64,000 nucleotides of DNA from Austwickia sp. (lineage in GTDB: Bacteria; Actinomycetota; Actinomycetes; Actinomycetales; Dermatophilaceae), in contig CP064985.1 of NCBI GenBank assembly GCA_016699675.1, positions 2,480,001 through 2,544,000 on the forward strand, written 5' to 3'. A program made the position numbers and the translations under genes. The notes under the pieces are model-generated. The model saw nothing but the letters and a program-made list of their open reading frames with translations, had not been told where the DNA came from and ran no database searches. Below, in pieces: positions 35,220 to 44,461 of the stretch (its first letter is position 1; the number at the start of each line of letters is the position of its first letter).

Positions 35220-35942
35220 ATGACCCAAGACCAGCTCACCCTGGCCGCGACGTACCTCTTGTTGTTGCTCGACGACGACAAAGGCAAGCTGCTCGTCGAC
35301 AAGCGGTACGTCGACACCGGCCTCGCCGCGGCGACCCTGCTCGATCTCATCGGGCAGGGTCACCTCGCGCTCGATGCCGACGGCAAGCCCGGCAAGCAGA
35401 GGCTGCACGCCACCGGGGTTGCGCCCGCTGATCCCGACCTCGCCGAGGTGGTCCGCACGGTGCAGGACCGCAAGTTCGGCAACGCCGTGGAGAAGCTCGC
35501 CGGGTTCACCAGCTTCACCAACCACGCCAAGTCCCTGCGGGAGCGCGAGCTGCACCGCCTGGTCTCGGCGGGGATCCTCGGCGCGGAGAAGGCCCGCGTG
35601 CTGGGCCTGTTCCCCGTCGACCGGTACCCCAGCCTCGACGACGCCGTCGAGCGGGACGTTCGCGGCCGCCTCGAGGACGTGTTGGCCCGCGGCGCCACCC
35701 CGGACGAGCGCAGCGGCGCGCTGATCTCCCTGCTGTACGCCGTGGGGGCCCTGCCGAAGGTCTTTCCGCACCTCGACAAGGGCGACCTCAAGCGCCGCGG
35801 CAAGGAGATCAGCGCGGGCAACTGGGCCGGCGAGCAGGTGGCCCAAGCGATCAACAACATGACCGCGGTGATCGTCGCGATCATGGCGGCGACCACGGCA
35901 ACCAGCGCCTCCGCCAGCGTCACCTCGAGTTCGGGCAGTTGA
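35220..35942 (+). CDS. GPP34 (Golgi phosphoprotein 3-like) family protein
   Basis: 240 residues with the GPP34 pattern: TLAATYLLLLLDDDKGKLLV, YVDTGLAAATLLDLIGQGHLAL, and later RLEDVLARGATPDERSGALISLLYAVGALPKVFP. In eukaryotes GOLPH3/Vps74 binds PI4P and glycosyltransferases; actinobacterial copies are common and unexplained. The Ser/Thr/Ala-rich C-terminus carries a hydrophobic stretch (MTAVIVAIMAATTATSASASV) that could touch the membrane. Its TGA overlaps the TTG start of the polysaccharide deacetylase gene, implying translational coupling. Confidence 0.88.
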   Translation: MTQDQLTLAATYLLLLLDDDKGKLLVDKRYVDTGLAAATLLDLIGQGHLALDADGKPGKQRLHATGVAPADPDLAEVVRTVQDRKFGNAVEKLAGFTSFTNHAKSLRERELHRLVSAGILGAEKARVLGLFPVDRYPSLDDAVERDVRGRLEDVLARGATPDERSGALISLLYAVGALPKVFPHLDKGDLKRRGKEISAGNWAGEQVAQAINNMTAVIVAIMAATTATSASASVTSSSGS

Positions 35943-36856
35943 GCAGGGGGGCGCGGGTTTCGCGTCGCGTCGTCTTGGCCGCCACGGTGGCCGGTGCCGC
36001 GGCGTTCGTCCGTCCTCCCGATCGACTGGCGGAGACCGCGGTCGCCCAGGGTCAGGTCGCTCAGGACGAGTCCGAGTCGCTGCGCACGCTGGCGCAGGGC
36101 CGGGCCGCCGCGGCGCGTCCCGGCCGGGAGCAGGTGGTCGGCCGCTATGGCCGGGTGCGGCCGGCCAGCTGGGGACTCGCCCTGCCGGGAATCGTGACGT
36201 CGCTCGGGTCGCAGGCCGTCGCCGACAAGGCGGTTGCGCTGACCTTCGACGCGTGCGGCGCTTCGCGGCGCGACGGACCCGGGAACGGGGTCGACGCGGC
36301 GCTCATCGCGCTGCTGCGGCGGCACGACGTGCGCGCCACGCTGTTTCTCAACTCCCGCTGGGTGGCGGCCAACCCGCGGGTTTTCGACGACATTGCGGAT
36401 GATCCCCGCTTCGAGATCGCCAACCACGGCACGCGGCACCTGCCGCTGTCCGTGTCCGGGCGCGCGGCGTACGGCGAGATCGGCACCCGCGACGCGGGGG
36501 AGGCGTACGACGAGGTGGCCGGCAACCACGACGCGCTGACCTGGTTGCTCGGCAGGCCCCCGCGGTGGTTCCGGTCGGGCACGGCGCACTACGACGACGT
36601 GGCGGTGCGGCTGGTCGGCGAGCTGGGGGAGCGTCCCGTCGGCTTCTCGGTCAACGCAGACGGCGGGGCGACGTTCCCGCGGTCGCAGATCCAGCACACG
36701 CTGCGCCACGCCGGGCCCGGGGACATCGTGATCGGACACATGAACCGCCCGACCCGGGAGACCGCGGCGGGCTACGCGCTCGGCCTGCCCGAGCTGCTGC
36801 GTCGCGGGCTGCGGACGGCGACCTTGAGCGAGTACCTGGACCGCCCCGCCGGCTGA
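35939..36856 (+). CDS. polysaccharide deacetylase (NodB/CE4) family protein
   Basis: 305 residues with a TTG start at 35939-35941 that overlaps the GPP34 stop as TTGA. N-terminal export signal (SRRVVLAATVAGAAAFV). NodB motifs: LTFDACGAS (catalytic Asp; the usual TFDDG is changed to TFDACG, as in a known subgroup), FLNSRWVAANP, NHGTRHLPLS (metal His pair), and WFRSGTAHYDD in place of RxPY. The target is probably peptidoglycan or a surface glycan. The last codons and stop are part of an 18-bp tandem repeat. Confidence 0.87.
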   Translation: MSRGARVSRRVVLAATVAGAAAFVRPPDRLAETAVAQGQVAQDESESLRTLAQGRAAAARPGREQVVGRYGRVRPASWGLALPGIVTSLGSQAVADKAVALTFDACGASRRDGPGNGVDAALIALLRRHDVRATLFLNSRWVAANPRVFDDIADDPRFEIANHGTRHLPLSVSGRAAYGEIGTRDAGEAYDEVAGNHDALTWLLGRPPRWFRSGTAHYDDVAVRLVGELGERPVGFSVNADGGATFPRSQIQHTLRHAGPGDIVIGHMNRPTRETAAGYALGLPELLRRGLRTATLSEYLDRPAG

Positions 36857-36903
36857 CGCTGCCCCGCCGACTGACGCCGCCCCGCCGGCTGACGCCGTCC
36901 CGC
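36845..36903. repeat. 18-bp tandem repeat spanning a stop codon
   Basis: CCCGCCGGCTGACGCTGC and two near-identical 18-base units (36845, 36863, 36881), then a partial CCCGCT. The first unit contains the TGA of the deacetylase gene, so its final codons and stop are repeated three times. The array ends at the stop of the converging dinB-like gene. Confidence 0.8.
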
Positions 36904-37941
36904 TCAGTAGCCGCCCGGCGGCGGCTCCATCTCGGCTCGGACGCCCAGCAGCCGAACGGGCCGATCGTCGCCGAGCGCGGCGTACAGGGCCACCGCCGTC
37001 TCCGCGATGACCAGCGCGTCCGTCGTCGGCGCGGGCAGCTTGCGGACCTTCGTGTGTGTGAAGAACGGCGCGAACCGCACCTTCAGATGCACCCGGACGC
37101 ACGGCCGCCCGGCCCGGCGGATGTCCTGCGCCACCTGCTCCGCGAGCACCGCCAAGGCGCCGGCGACGGCCTCGGACCCCACCAGGTCCTGCTGGTAGGT
37201 CGTCTCGTGCCCGTGCGCCCGGGGCACCCACGGGGTGTCGTCGACGTGCCGCCGTCCCTCGCCGCGGCCGAGCCGTCGCAACCAGGGACCGTTGGTGGGC
37301 CCGAACTCGTCGATCAGCACCGCCCCGTCGGCGTCCGCCAGCTCGCGGACCGTGCCGATGTCCAGGGCCGCCAGGCGCGCACCGATCCTCGACCCCACGC
37401 CCCACAGCGCCGTCGTGGGCTGCTCGCCGAGCACGGCGTACCAGTTGTCCCTCGTGAGCTGGAAGATCCCCGCCGGCTTGCCGTATCCCGTCGCCATCTT
37501 CGCGCGCACCAGCGTGTCCCCGATCCCCACCGAGCAGTGCAGCGCGGTCGCGGCCAGCACCGCCGCCTGCGCCTCGCGGGCCGCGACGATCGGGTCGTCG
37601 CAGGTCAGGCCCACGAACGCCTCGTCCCAGCCAAGGACCTCGACGACGGCGCCGGGCAGCGCCCGCAGCGTGGCCATCACCTCCGCGGAGGCCGCCTCGT
37701 ACACCGGGAAGTCCACCGGCAGGAACACCGCCTGCGGGCAGCGTCGGGCCGCGATCTTGAGGGCCAGCCCGGACCGTACGCCGTGCGCGCGCGCCTCATA
37801 CGACGCCGTCGACACGACGGCACGCTCCGTGGGATCGCCCCGACCGCCCACCACCACGGGCACGCCGACCAGCTCAGGACGGCGCAGGCGCTCCACCGCC
37901 ACGAGGAACTGATCCATGTCGACGTGCAAGACCCACTGCAT
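36904..37941 (-). CDS. dinB: DinB-type Y-family DNA polymerase (Pol IV)
   Basis: 345 residues from ATG 37939-37941 (MQWVLHVDMDQFLVAVE). The first catalytic Asp pair is in HVDMDQF; the second acidic site reads GWDEAFVG where most family members have SIDEAYLD, so the Ser-Ile is replaced but Asp-Glu is kept. GIGDTLVRAKMATGYGKPAGI is the usual palm/thumb motif and LWGVGSRIGARLAALDIGTVREL the HhH region. The little-finger domain is complete, but no beta-clamp-binding motif is obvious at the tail (EPPPGGY). It bypasses DNA lesions at low fidelity. Divergent from glgP. Confidence 0.85.
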   Translation of the reverse strand: MQWVLHVDMDQFLVAVERLRRPELVGVPVVVGGRGDPTERAVVSTASYEARAHGVRSGLALKIAARRCPQAVFLPVDFPVYEAASAEVMATLRALPGAVVEVLGWDEAFVGLTCDDPIVAAREAQAAVLAATALHCSVGIGDTLVRAKMATGYGKPAGIFQLTRDNWYAVLGEQPTTALWGVGSRIGARLAALDIGTVRELADADGAVLIDEFGPTNGPWLRRLGRGEGRRHVDDTPWVPRAHGHETTYQQDLVGSEAVAGALAVLAEQVAQDIRRAGRPCVRVHLKVRFAPFFTHTKVRKLPAPTTDALVIAETAVALYAALGDDRPVRLLGVRAEMEPPPGGY

Positions 37942-38092
37942 TGGCCTGACGCTACTCACCTGTTGGACTCCGGATCCGGCTACTTTGGGGCCCGAGTCCC
38001 GCCTAGTTCCCGAGCACGACCCTGCGAGACCGCGCGATGTCCCTTTGTCGCGCCCCCCGAAGAGCCTGCCCGCACTGGCCCATGGAGACCTG

Positions 38093-40654
38093 ATGACGAC
38101 AGAGCAACCGAGCCCCGCCCACGCCACTGACGCGATGCCGGTCGCCGAGGCTCCGGAGATGGCCCAGCACACCAAGGGCCCCGATCACGAGCCCACGCAT
38201 CCGCTGGCCGTCGGACCGGTCGTGTCGCCGCCGCACACCGTCGACGGTTTCGTGCGCGAGTTCCTGCGCGAACTGAACTACGGCGAAGGCGTGGCCCTCT
38301 CGCGCTCCACCGTCAACGACCAATACATGGCGCTGGCGAAGACCGTGCGGCACTACCTCATGGCCGACTGGCTGGAGACCGCCCGGAAGCGGCGGGCCAA
38401 GCCCAGCAAGATGATCGGCTACCTGTCGGCCGAATACCTGCTCGGGCGTCAGCTGGGCAACGCCCTGCTGGCCACCGACCTCGGCGATATCGCGGCCAAG
38501 GCCATGGACGTCTGCGGCATCGACCCCGCCAAGCTGCGCCAGCAGGAGATCGAGCCCGGCCTGGGCAACGGCGGCCTGGGCCGTCTCGCCGCCTGCTTCA
38601 TCGACTCCCTGGCGACGATGGACGTGTCCTGCGTTGGCTACGGCATCCGCTACGAATACGGCATCTTCCGGCAGACCTTCGTCGACGGCCGCCAGCACGA
38701 GGTGCCGGACAGCTGGCTGTCGCTGGGTAGCCCGTGGGAGTTCCCGCTGCCGGACCGCGCCGTACGGGTCGACTTCGGCGGCCGGACGGAACGGTACGTC
38801 GAGGACGGGGTCGAGCGGGTGCGCTGGATCCCCGACTGGAACGTCGAGGGCATCCCGTATCAGTTCATGGTGCCCGGCTACCGCAACGGCGTGGTCAACA
38901 CGCTGCGGCTGTGGAGCGCCCGGGCGACGCAGGAGTTCGACCTGCAGATCTTCAACTCGGGCGACTATGCGCAGGCGGTGCGGGCGCAGACCTTCGCGGA
39001 GAACATCACCAAGGTCCTCTACCCGGAGGACTCCACCCCGCAGGGCCGTGAGCTGCGCTTGCAGCAGCAGTACTTCTTCGTGGCCTGCTCGCTCAAGGAC
39101 TACGTCGAGCAGACCCTGAAGCCGGACTTCGACCTGCACAAGCTGCCCGACCAGATCATCTTCCAGCTCAACGACACCCACCCGGTGATCGCCATCCCCG
39201 AGCTGCAGCGGCTGCTCGTCGACGAGCGCGGGATGGACTGGGACGAGGCGTGGGCGATCACGAGCAAGTGCTTCGCCTACACGTGCCACACGCTGCTGCC
39301 GGAGGCCCTGGAGGTGTGGCCCGTCGAGCTGCTCGGCCGGCTGCTGCCCCGGCACCTGGAGATCATCTACCGCATCAACGAGGAGTTCCTCGAGCAGGTC
39401 CGCGAGGCCTTCCCGGACGACGCGGAGCGGCTGGCGCGGATGTCGATCATCCAGGAGCACCCGCGCGCGGTGCGCATGGCCTACCTGGCCACCGTGGCCG
39501 GGACCCGCGTCAACGGCGTCGCCGAGCTGCACAGCCAGCTGCTGCGCGACAAGGTGCTGCCGGACTTCAGCGAGATGTGGCCCGACAAGTTCACCAATGT
39601 CACCAACGGCATCACCCCGCGGCGCTTCATCAAGCTGGCCAATCCCTCGCTGTCGCAGGTGATCACCGACGCCATCGGGGTCGGCTGGGAGACCAACCTG
39701 GATCGCCTGCAGCAGCTGGAGCCGTACGCCGAGGACGACGAGTTCCGCGAACAGTTCCGCGCGGCCAAGGAGCGCAACAAGACGAGGCTGCGCGAGCTCC
39801 TGCGCAACCGCGACGGGATCGAGCTGCCCGAGGGCCACATGCTCGACGTGATGGTCAAGCGGCTGCACGAATACAAGCGGCAGAGCCTGAAGCTGCTGCA
39901 CATCCTCTCGCTGTACGAGAGCATCCTCTCCGGCCGCGTCAAGCCGGCCGAGATCACCCCCCGGACGTTCGTGTTCGGCGCCAAGGCCGCCCCCGGCTAC
40001 TTCCTGGCCAAGGAGACGATCGCGCTCATCAACGCGGTGGCCGCGACCATCAACGCCGACCCACGCGTCGAGGGCCGCCTGGCGGTGGCGTTCCCGGCGA
40101 ACTACAACGTGACCCTCGCCCAGACCCTCATCCCGGCCGCGGACCTCTCCGAGCAGATCTCGCTCGCCGGCAAGGAGGCCTCCGGCACGGGGAACATGAA
40201 GTTCACGCTCAACGGGGCGCTCACCATCGGCACCGACGACGGCGCCAACGTGGAGATCCGCAAGCTCGTCGGCGACGAGCACTTCTTCCTGTTCGGCATG
40301 ACCGAGCCGGAGGTCGCCGAGCTGCAGGCGAAGGGCTACCACCCGCGGTCGTACTACGAGACGAACCCCGAGCTGCGGGCGGCCATCGACCTGGTCGCGA
40401 GCGGCACCTTCAGCAATGGCGACCGCGGCCGCTTCGGGTCGATCGTCGGCAACTGGCTGCACGACGACCCGTTCATGGCGCTGGCCGACTTCGAGTCGTA
40501 CATCGAGGCGCAGCGCCGCGTCGAGGCGGCGTACGCCGACCCCGAGGGATGGACCCGCTCGGCGATCCTCAACGTGGCCCGCAGCGGCTTCTTCTCCTCG
40601 GACCGATCGATGCACGACTACCTGGTCAACATCTGGAAGATCTGGGCCGTATAA
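38093..40654 (+). CDS. glgP: glycogen/starch/alpha-glucan phosphorylase
   Basis: 853 residues from ATG 38093; an in-frame extension upstream would overlap the dinB promoter. GT35 family: MIGYLSAEYLLGRQLGNALL near the start, LGNGGLGRLAACFIDSLATM, EDSTPQGRELRLQQQYFFVACSL, FVFGAKAAPGYFLAKETI, and the PLP lysine in KEASGTGNMKFTLNGALTIGTDDGANVEI. It releases glucose-1-phosphate from the non-reducing ends of glycogen. Length and motifs match the E. coli GlgP/MalP type, rather than the short actinobacterial alpha-glucan phosphorylases. A 3-hydroxyacyl-CoA dehydrogenase gene follows 19 bases on. Confidence 0.96.
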   Translation: MTTEQPSPAHATDAMPVAEAPEMAQHTKGPDHEPTHPLAVGPVVSPPHTVDGFVREFLRELNYGEGVALSRSTVNDQYMALAKTVRHYLMADWLETARKRRAKPSKMIGYLSAEYLLGRQLGNALLATDLGDIAAKAMDVCGIDPAKLRQQEIEPGLGNGGLGRLAACFIDSLATMDVSCVGYGIRYEYGIFRQTFVDGRQHEVPDSWLSLGSPWEFPLPDRAVRVDFGGRTERYVEDGVERVRWIPDWNVEGIPYQFMVPGYRNGVVNTLRLWSARATQEFDLQIFNSGDYAQAVRAQTFAENITKVLYPEDSTPQGRELRLQQQYFFVACSLKDYVEQTLKPDFDLHKLPDQIIFQLNDTHPVIAIPELQRLLVDERGMDWDEAWAITSKCFAYTCHTLLPEALEVWPVELLGRLLPRHLEIIYRINEEFLEQVREAFPDDAERLARMSIIQEHPRAVRMAYLATVAGTRVNGVAELHSQLLRDKVLPDFSEMWPDKFTNVTNGITPRRFIKLANPSLSQVITDAIGVGWETNLDRLQQLEPYAEDDEFREQFRAAKERNKTRLRELLRNRDGIELPEGHMLDVMVKRLHEYKRQSLKLLHILSLYESILSGRVKPAEITPRTFVFGAKAAPGYFLAKETIALINAVAATINADPRVEGRLAVAFPANYNVTLAQTLIPAADLSEQISLAGKEASGTGNMKFTLNGALTIGTDDGANVEIRKLVGDEHFFLFGMTEPEVAELQAKGYHPRSYYETNPELRAAIDLVASGTFSNGDRGRFGSIVGNWLHDDPFMALADFESYIEAQRRVEAAYADPEGWTRSAILNVARSGFFSSDRSMHDYLVNIWKIWAV

Positions 40655-40673
40655 CCCCGGGAGGTTCACCGAA

Positions 40674-41540
40674 ATGCCGTTCAGCATGCCGCAGGACACC
40701 GCGTCGCGCCCCGTCACCGTCATCGGCGGGGGCACCCTTGGTCGCAAGATCGCCCTGATGATGGCGGATCGGGGCGGCCTCGTCCGGGTCGTCGACAAGA
40801 TCCCGGAGGTGCGGGAGGCGGCGAAGGCGTACGTCGAGGAGAACCTGCCGGCCCTGGTGGAGACCATCGACGGCGGCGCGGTGGGCAGCATCGAGCTCTA
40901 CGAGGACATGACCGACGCGGTCAAGGGGGCCTGGCTGGTCGTCGAGTGCATCCCCGAAAAGCTGGAGCTCAAGAAGGCGATCTTCGGCGAGCTGGACCAG
41001 ATCGCCGACCCGGACGCGATCCTGGCGACGAACTCCTCCTCGTACGCCAGCGAGGAGATGATCGACCTCGTCAAGAACCCCGAGCGGGTCTGCAATGTGC
41101 ACTTCTACCAGCCCCCGGAGCTGCCCGCCGCGGACCTCATGAGCTGCGGGCACACCGATCCGGCGATACTGCCGTTCCTGCGCGAGGAGCTGGCCAAGCA
41201 CGGCGTCTACGGATTCGTCGCCGCCAAGAAGTCGACGGGGTTCATCTTCAACCGCATCTGGGCCGCCATCAAGCGCGAGTGCCTGGCCGTGGTCGCCGAC
41301 GGGGTCAGCAACCCGGCGGACATCGACCAGATGTGGATGATCAACTTCGGGATGGACTGGGGCCCGTTCCAGCTCATGGACAAGGTCGGTCTCGACGTGG
41401 TCCGGGACATCGAGCTGCACTACCTGGAGGAGCGGCCAGGCCTGCCGACCAACACGATCGAGCTGCTGGACTCCTACATCGCTCGTGGCGAACTCGGTCG
41501 CAAGTCGGGCAAGGGCTTCTACGACTACGCCCAGGATTAG
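40674..41540 (+). CDS. 3-hydroxyacyl-CoA dehydrogenase family protein
   Basis: 288 residues; ATG 40674 follows GGGAGG. Rossmann motif VIGGGTLGRKIALMMADRG; ATNSSSYASEEM corresponds to the substrate-binding TNTSS region; VHFYQPPELPAADLMSCG is the NAD-domain end; RIWAAIKRECLAVVADGVSNPADID is the C-terminal helical domain; and GRKSGKGFYDY is the family terminus. The usual catalytic HFFNP reads HFYQP, so activity on standard 3-hydroxyacyl-CoA is uncertain; a lambda-crystallin-like or other hydroxyacid substrate is possible. The 19-base gap suggests co-transcription with glgP, with no obvious shared pathway. Confidence 0.85.
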   Translation: MPFSMPQDTASRPVTVIGGGTLGRKIALMMADRGGLVRVVDKIPEVREAAKAYVEENLPALVETIDGGAVGSIELYEDMTDAVKGAWLVVECIPEKLELKKAIFGELDQIADPDAILATNSSSYASEEMIDLVKNPERVCNVHFYQPPELPAADLMSCGHTDPAILPFLREELAKHGVYGFVAAKKSTGFIFNRIWAAIKRECLAVVADGVSNPADIDQMWMINFGMDWGPFQLMDKVGLDVVRDIELHYLEERPGLPTNTIELLDSYIARGELGRKSGKGFYDYAQD

Positions 41541-41624
41541 CCGGCGGTGGGCTTTACCCAACCTTGAAGTGCTCTTGACGGCTTCCAGGTCGGACGGTCG
41601 GCTCAGGTGCCGATGAGGTGCGTA

Positions 41625-41676
41625 CCGGACGTCGCCGCGCGCTGGGTCGGGGGACCGGGAGGCGGGCGACGTCCGG
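41625..41676. terminator. terminator-like inverted repeat between convergent genes
   Basis: CCGGACGTCGCC (41625-41636) and GGCGACGTCCGG (41665-41676) are perfect 12-base inverted repeats with a 28-base G-rich loop, midway between the ends of two converging genes. Confidence 0.45.
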
Positions 41677-41692
41677 GCTAGTGGCTTTCGGC

Positions 41693-42826
41693 TTAGCGCG
41701 GCATCGTCGCTCGGTAGGCGGCCGCGCCGCTCGGGTTCTGGCCGCCCATCAGCCCGCCGCCCACGTCCGAGGGGTCATCCCAGTAGTTCTCGACCACCAT
41801 GATGTCGGCGTTGGCCGCCATGAACGCCCGCATCTTTTGGATGTACAGGGCGTTGTCGCCCAGGCCTTCGCGGGCCGGTGCCGCGAGGCCCCACTCGGGG
41901 ATGCTCATGCCCTTGCCGTGCGCCCGGGCGAACTCGGCGACGTCGGCCAGGCCGGGGCTGTCGGCCGGCCTGATCCCCTTGGCCCAGGCGGCCTCGTTGC
42001 TGGCCTTCTGGGTCCACCAGTCGAAGTGGTCGCAGCCCACGATGTCCACCACGTCGTCGCCCGGGTAGAGCAGGTTGAGTGAGTCCAGGCGATTCCGCTG
42101 GCCTTTCAGGGGGGTCACACAGTTGATGTCGAAGTCGATGAGGGCCTGGGGCGCCTGCGCCTTGACCAGGCCGGCGATCCGACGGAAAGCCGCCCGGTAG
42201 TCGGGTGCAGTGGTCGCGGTGGTGTACCAGGGCATCCACTCCCCTTGCGCCTCCCAGCCGATCCGCACGATGACGGCCCCGGAGTGCGTTGCCAGGTCCT
42301 GGCCGATGGCCGTGAAGACGCCGTCGCGGGACCCGTCGAGGATCTCAGCGAACGTGCCGCCCGGATAGGGGATCATCGGCAGGCCGTAGAGCAGCAGGCC
42401 GGGGAACCCGGCGAAGCTGTCCACCGCCCAGCGGCTGCGCGCCATGCCGTCCCAGCCGTCGAAGTACTCCGGGTACACGGTCACCGAGTCCACGGGCGCG
42501 CCGCGCCACGAGCCCCACGCCTGCGCGCCCGCGGTGTCCATGGAGGTGGTCTTGCCGCCCAACCACACCCCGGAGTGCCACGGCAGTCCCGAGCGGGGGA
42601 CACCGGCGCGGGCCTTGACGGACCCGGGGGTGGCCGCCGCGGCAGGGCTGGCGATGCGCGCACCCGCGACGACGCCGGTGGCCGGGGCGCTCGCGGCGTG
42701 GGCTCCGGAGGACCCCAGGCCGATGGTGGTCGTCAGGAGCGTGGCCGCGGCGATGAGCGAGGTGCGGCGCCGGAGGGGACGGCGGGGACGGCGCGTGCGG
42801 GCAGCGCCAGGCAGCGGGGAGGGCAC
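41693..42826 (-). CDS. secreted glycoside hydrolase family 26-like protein
   Basis: 377 residues. The signal region (RRRTSLIAAATLLTTTIGLGSSGAHAA) is followed by a TIM-barrel-like domain: DSVTVYPEYFDGWDGM, VIVRIGWEAQGEWMPWY (acid/base Glu, matching R.HE.NG.W of GH26), VDIVGCDHFDWW and KGMSIPEWGLAA (candidate nucleophile Glu). GH26 members cut beta-mannans or related beta-glycans. The match is by motif order only, so the substrate is not assigned. An arginine-rich n-region precedes the hydrophobic core. Confidence 0.78.
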   Translation of the reverse strand: MPSPLPGAARTRRPRRPLRRRTSLIAAATLLTTTIGLGSSGAHAASAPATGVVAGARIASPAAAATPGSVKARAGVPRSGLPWHSGVWLGGKTTSMDTAGAQAWGSWRGAPVDSVTVYPEYFDGWDGMARSRWAVDSFAGFPGLLLYGLPMIPYPGGTFAEILDGSRDGVFTAIGQDLATHSGAVIVRIGWEAQGEWMPWYTTATTAPDYRAAFRRIAGLVKAQAPQALIDFDINCVTPLKGQRNRLDSLNLLYPGDDVVDIVGCDHFDWWTQKASNEAAWAKGIRPADSPGLADVAEFARAHGKGMSIPEWGLAAPAREGLGDNALYIQKMRAFMAANADIMVVENYWDDPSDVGGGLMGGQNPSGAAAYRATMPR

Positions 42827-42989
42827 GGGACGGAGTCTGACATGGCTCGGACGACATCGTGAAATTACGACGCGCCGTCTAATCCGAGCTGCTCAGCGGC
42901 GATTTGAACAGGTCAGACGTTCAGGTGCTAAATAGTACAGACGTCCAGTTCGTACGACGTACGGCGCAGGCGCCCAGGCCAGCGCCCGC

Positions 42990-43496
42990 GTGCGCGACAA
43001 TGCGGACGTGGCCTTTGCCGATCGCGCGCCCGTGTCGGACCCCGGCGACTGGGAGCCGCCGGCCGTTCGCGCCGACGCTCTGCTGATGACCTGGGCGATG
43101 ATGCTGCTCGGGCACGTTCTGGGCGCCGCACTGGCGACGTTTGCCCTGGTGGGAGGCTCTCCCGACCGGAGCGGTTCGGCGGTGGCGGCCTTCTGGGCCG
43201 TCTTGGTCCTCGGCGTGGCGGGCGGGGGCGTGGCGTGGCAGGGCCTCGGCGTGACCAGGCAGGTTCGCCGGGCCGAACAACGCGGGCGCGTTCCCACCGT
43301 GCCGATGGTCCAGCCGATCGTGCTCGCCGTCGGGGTCGCGCTCCTCGCCGTGGGGGTCGCGGTCATCGTGATCGCCCAGTGGGGCGCGGGCGGGGTGCTC
43401 CCGGCCGTCGGCGGCGAGTTGGTGTTCGTGCCCTTGGCCCTGCGGACCCAGCGCTACCTCGACGACGCGCGCGCGGCCGCGCGGCCCTGGCGCTGA
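42990..43496 (+). CDS. hypothetical four-helix membrane protein
   Basis: 168 residues with four hydrophobic helices (LMTWAMMLLGHVLGAALATFALVG, AVAAFWAVLVLGVAGGGVAW, MVQPIVLAVGVALLAVGVAVIVIAQW, GVLPAVGGELVFVPLAL). No family was recognised. The 127-base upstream gap, relatively AT-rich, presumably carries its promoter and that of the divergent GH26 gene. Confidence 0.55.
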   Translation: MRDNADVAFADRAPVSDPGDWEPPAVRADALLMTWAMMLLGHVLGAALATFALVGGSPDRSGSAVAAFWAVLVLGVAGGGVAWQGLGVTRQVRRAEQRGRVPTVPMVQPIVLAVGVALLAVGVAVIVIAQWGAGGVLPAVGGELVFVPLALRTQRYLDDARAAARPWR

Positions 43497-43637
43497 GGGG
43501 GCCCGCGCGGCGCGCCAAGGCTCGATGACGGCTGCTGCCGGGACCCGGGGGAGCCGCCCCGCGTGCCGTCATGCCCTCCCCGTGGCTGTCATGCCGTGTC
43601 CGCGGTCTCGCGGATGTTGATAGCGCTCACGGTTGCG

Positions 43638-43761
43638 GCGATAACCACCACCGTGAGCGATAGCCACCACCGCGAGCGATAACCACCACCGCGAGCGACA
43701 ACCGCACCCCGAGCGTCAGCCGCAAACCCCGAGCGACAACCCGCAACGCCCAGCGACAACC
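43638..43761. repeat. about 19-bp degenerate tandem repeat, six units
   Basis: Units starting GCGATAACCACCACCGTGA at 43638, 43657 and 43676 are nearly identical; three later ones (from 43695, 43713, 43733) drift to GCGACAACCCGCAACG. The gap 43497-43800 holds nothing else that could be supported. Confidence 0.75.
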
Positions 43762-43800
43762 GGCGCGCCGGGGCTGGATGGGGAGGCCCCGTCGCGCGGG

Positions 43801-44295
43801 ATGCGGCAGGCTGGGGTCGTGGCGACTGGAGTGTCCTGGGCTCTGCCGGAGGTCCCCGTCTCGGCCGGGGCGATCATCCTCGACGGCACGGGCGCGGTGC
43901 TGATTCTCAAGCCCACCTACAAGAAGGGCTGGACCATCCCGGGCGGGATCATGGAGGACAACGGCGAGTCGCCGTGGGAAGCCTGCCGGCGGGAGGTCCT
44001 CGAAGAGACCGGGCTCGTCGTCTCCGCAGGGCGGCTGGTGTGTGTCGATACCCGGCCCGGCAAGCCGGGCCGAAAGCTCGGCCTGCGATTCCTCTTCCAT
44101 TGCGGGGTGCTCGCACCCGAGGTCACCAGAGACATTCGACTGCAGCGCAGCGAGGCGAGCGAGTATCGGTTCGCCCCACCGGATCAGGCGCTCGCGCTGT
44201 TGCGCGCGCCGGTGGCCCGCCGCGTCCGCGTCGGACTGGAGGTGGCGTCGTGCGCCTACCTGGAGGATGGCCTGCCGGTGCCCAGCCTGGGGTGA
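43801..44295 (+). CDS. Nudix hydrolase
   Basis: 164 residues. The Nudix box is complete: GGIMEDNGESPWEACRREVLEETGL, with the REVLEE metal-binding glutamates. WTIPGG precedes it in the usual place. The substrate is a nucleoside diphosphate linked to another moiety and is not predictable. The annotated ATG has a weak ribosome site; GTG at 43818 (VATGVSWALP) is a possible start. Confidence 0.9.
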   Translation: MRQAGVVATGVSWALPEVPVSAGAIILDGTGAVLILKPTYKKGWTIPGGIMEDNGESPWEACRREVLEETGLVVSAGRLVCVDTRPGKPGRKLGLRFLFHCGVLAPEVTRDIRLQRSEASEYRFAPPDQALALLRAPVARRVRVGLEVASCAYLEDGLPVPSLG

Positions 44296-44461
44296 GTGGG
44301 TCGGCTCAGCCACCATTCACACTGTTCACTCAAGGTAAAGAGTCGGTCAGGACTGAATCAGGCATCCGTCATTCCGTTCAAGACGGACGTCTTGGTCGCC
44401 GATGGGCAAGTGTCAGGACGACACGGGTCGCGGCGGGCGACCTTGAGCAAGGGGGAGAGCA

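Noticed and set aside
38003..40891. 962-residue minus-strand frame
   Set aside because: Antisense to glycogen phosphorylase; residue composition is shadow-like.
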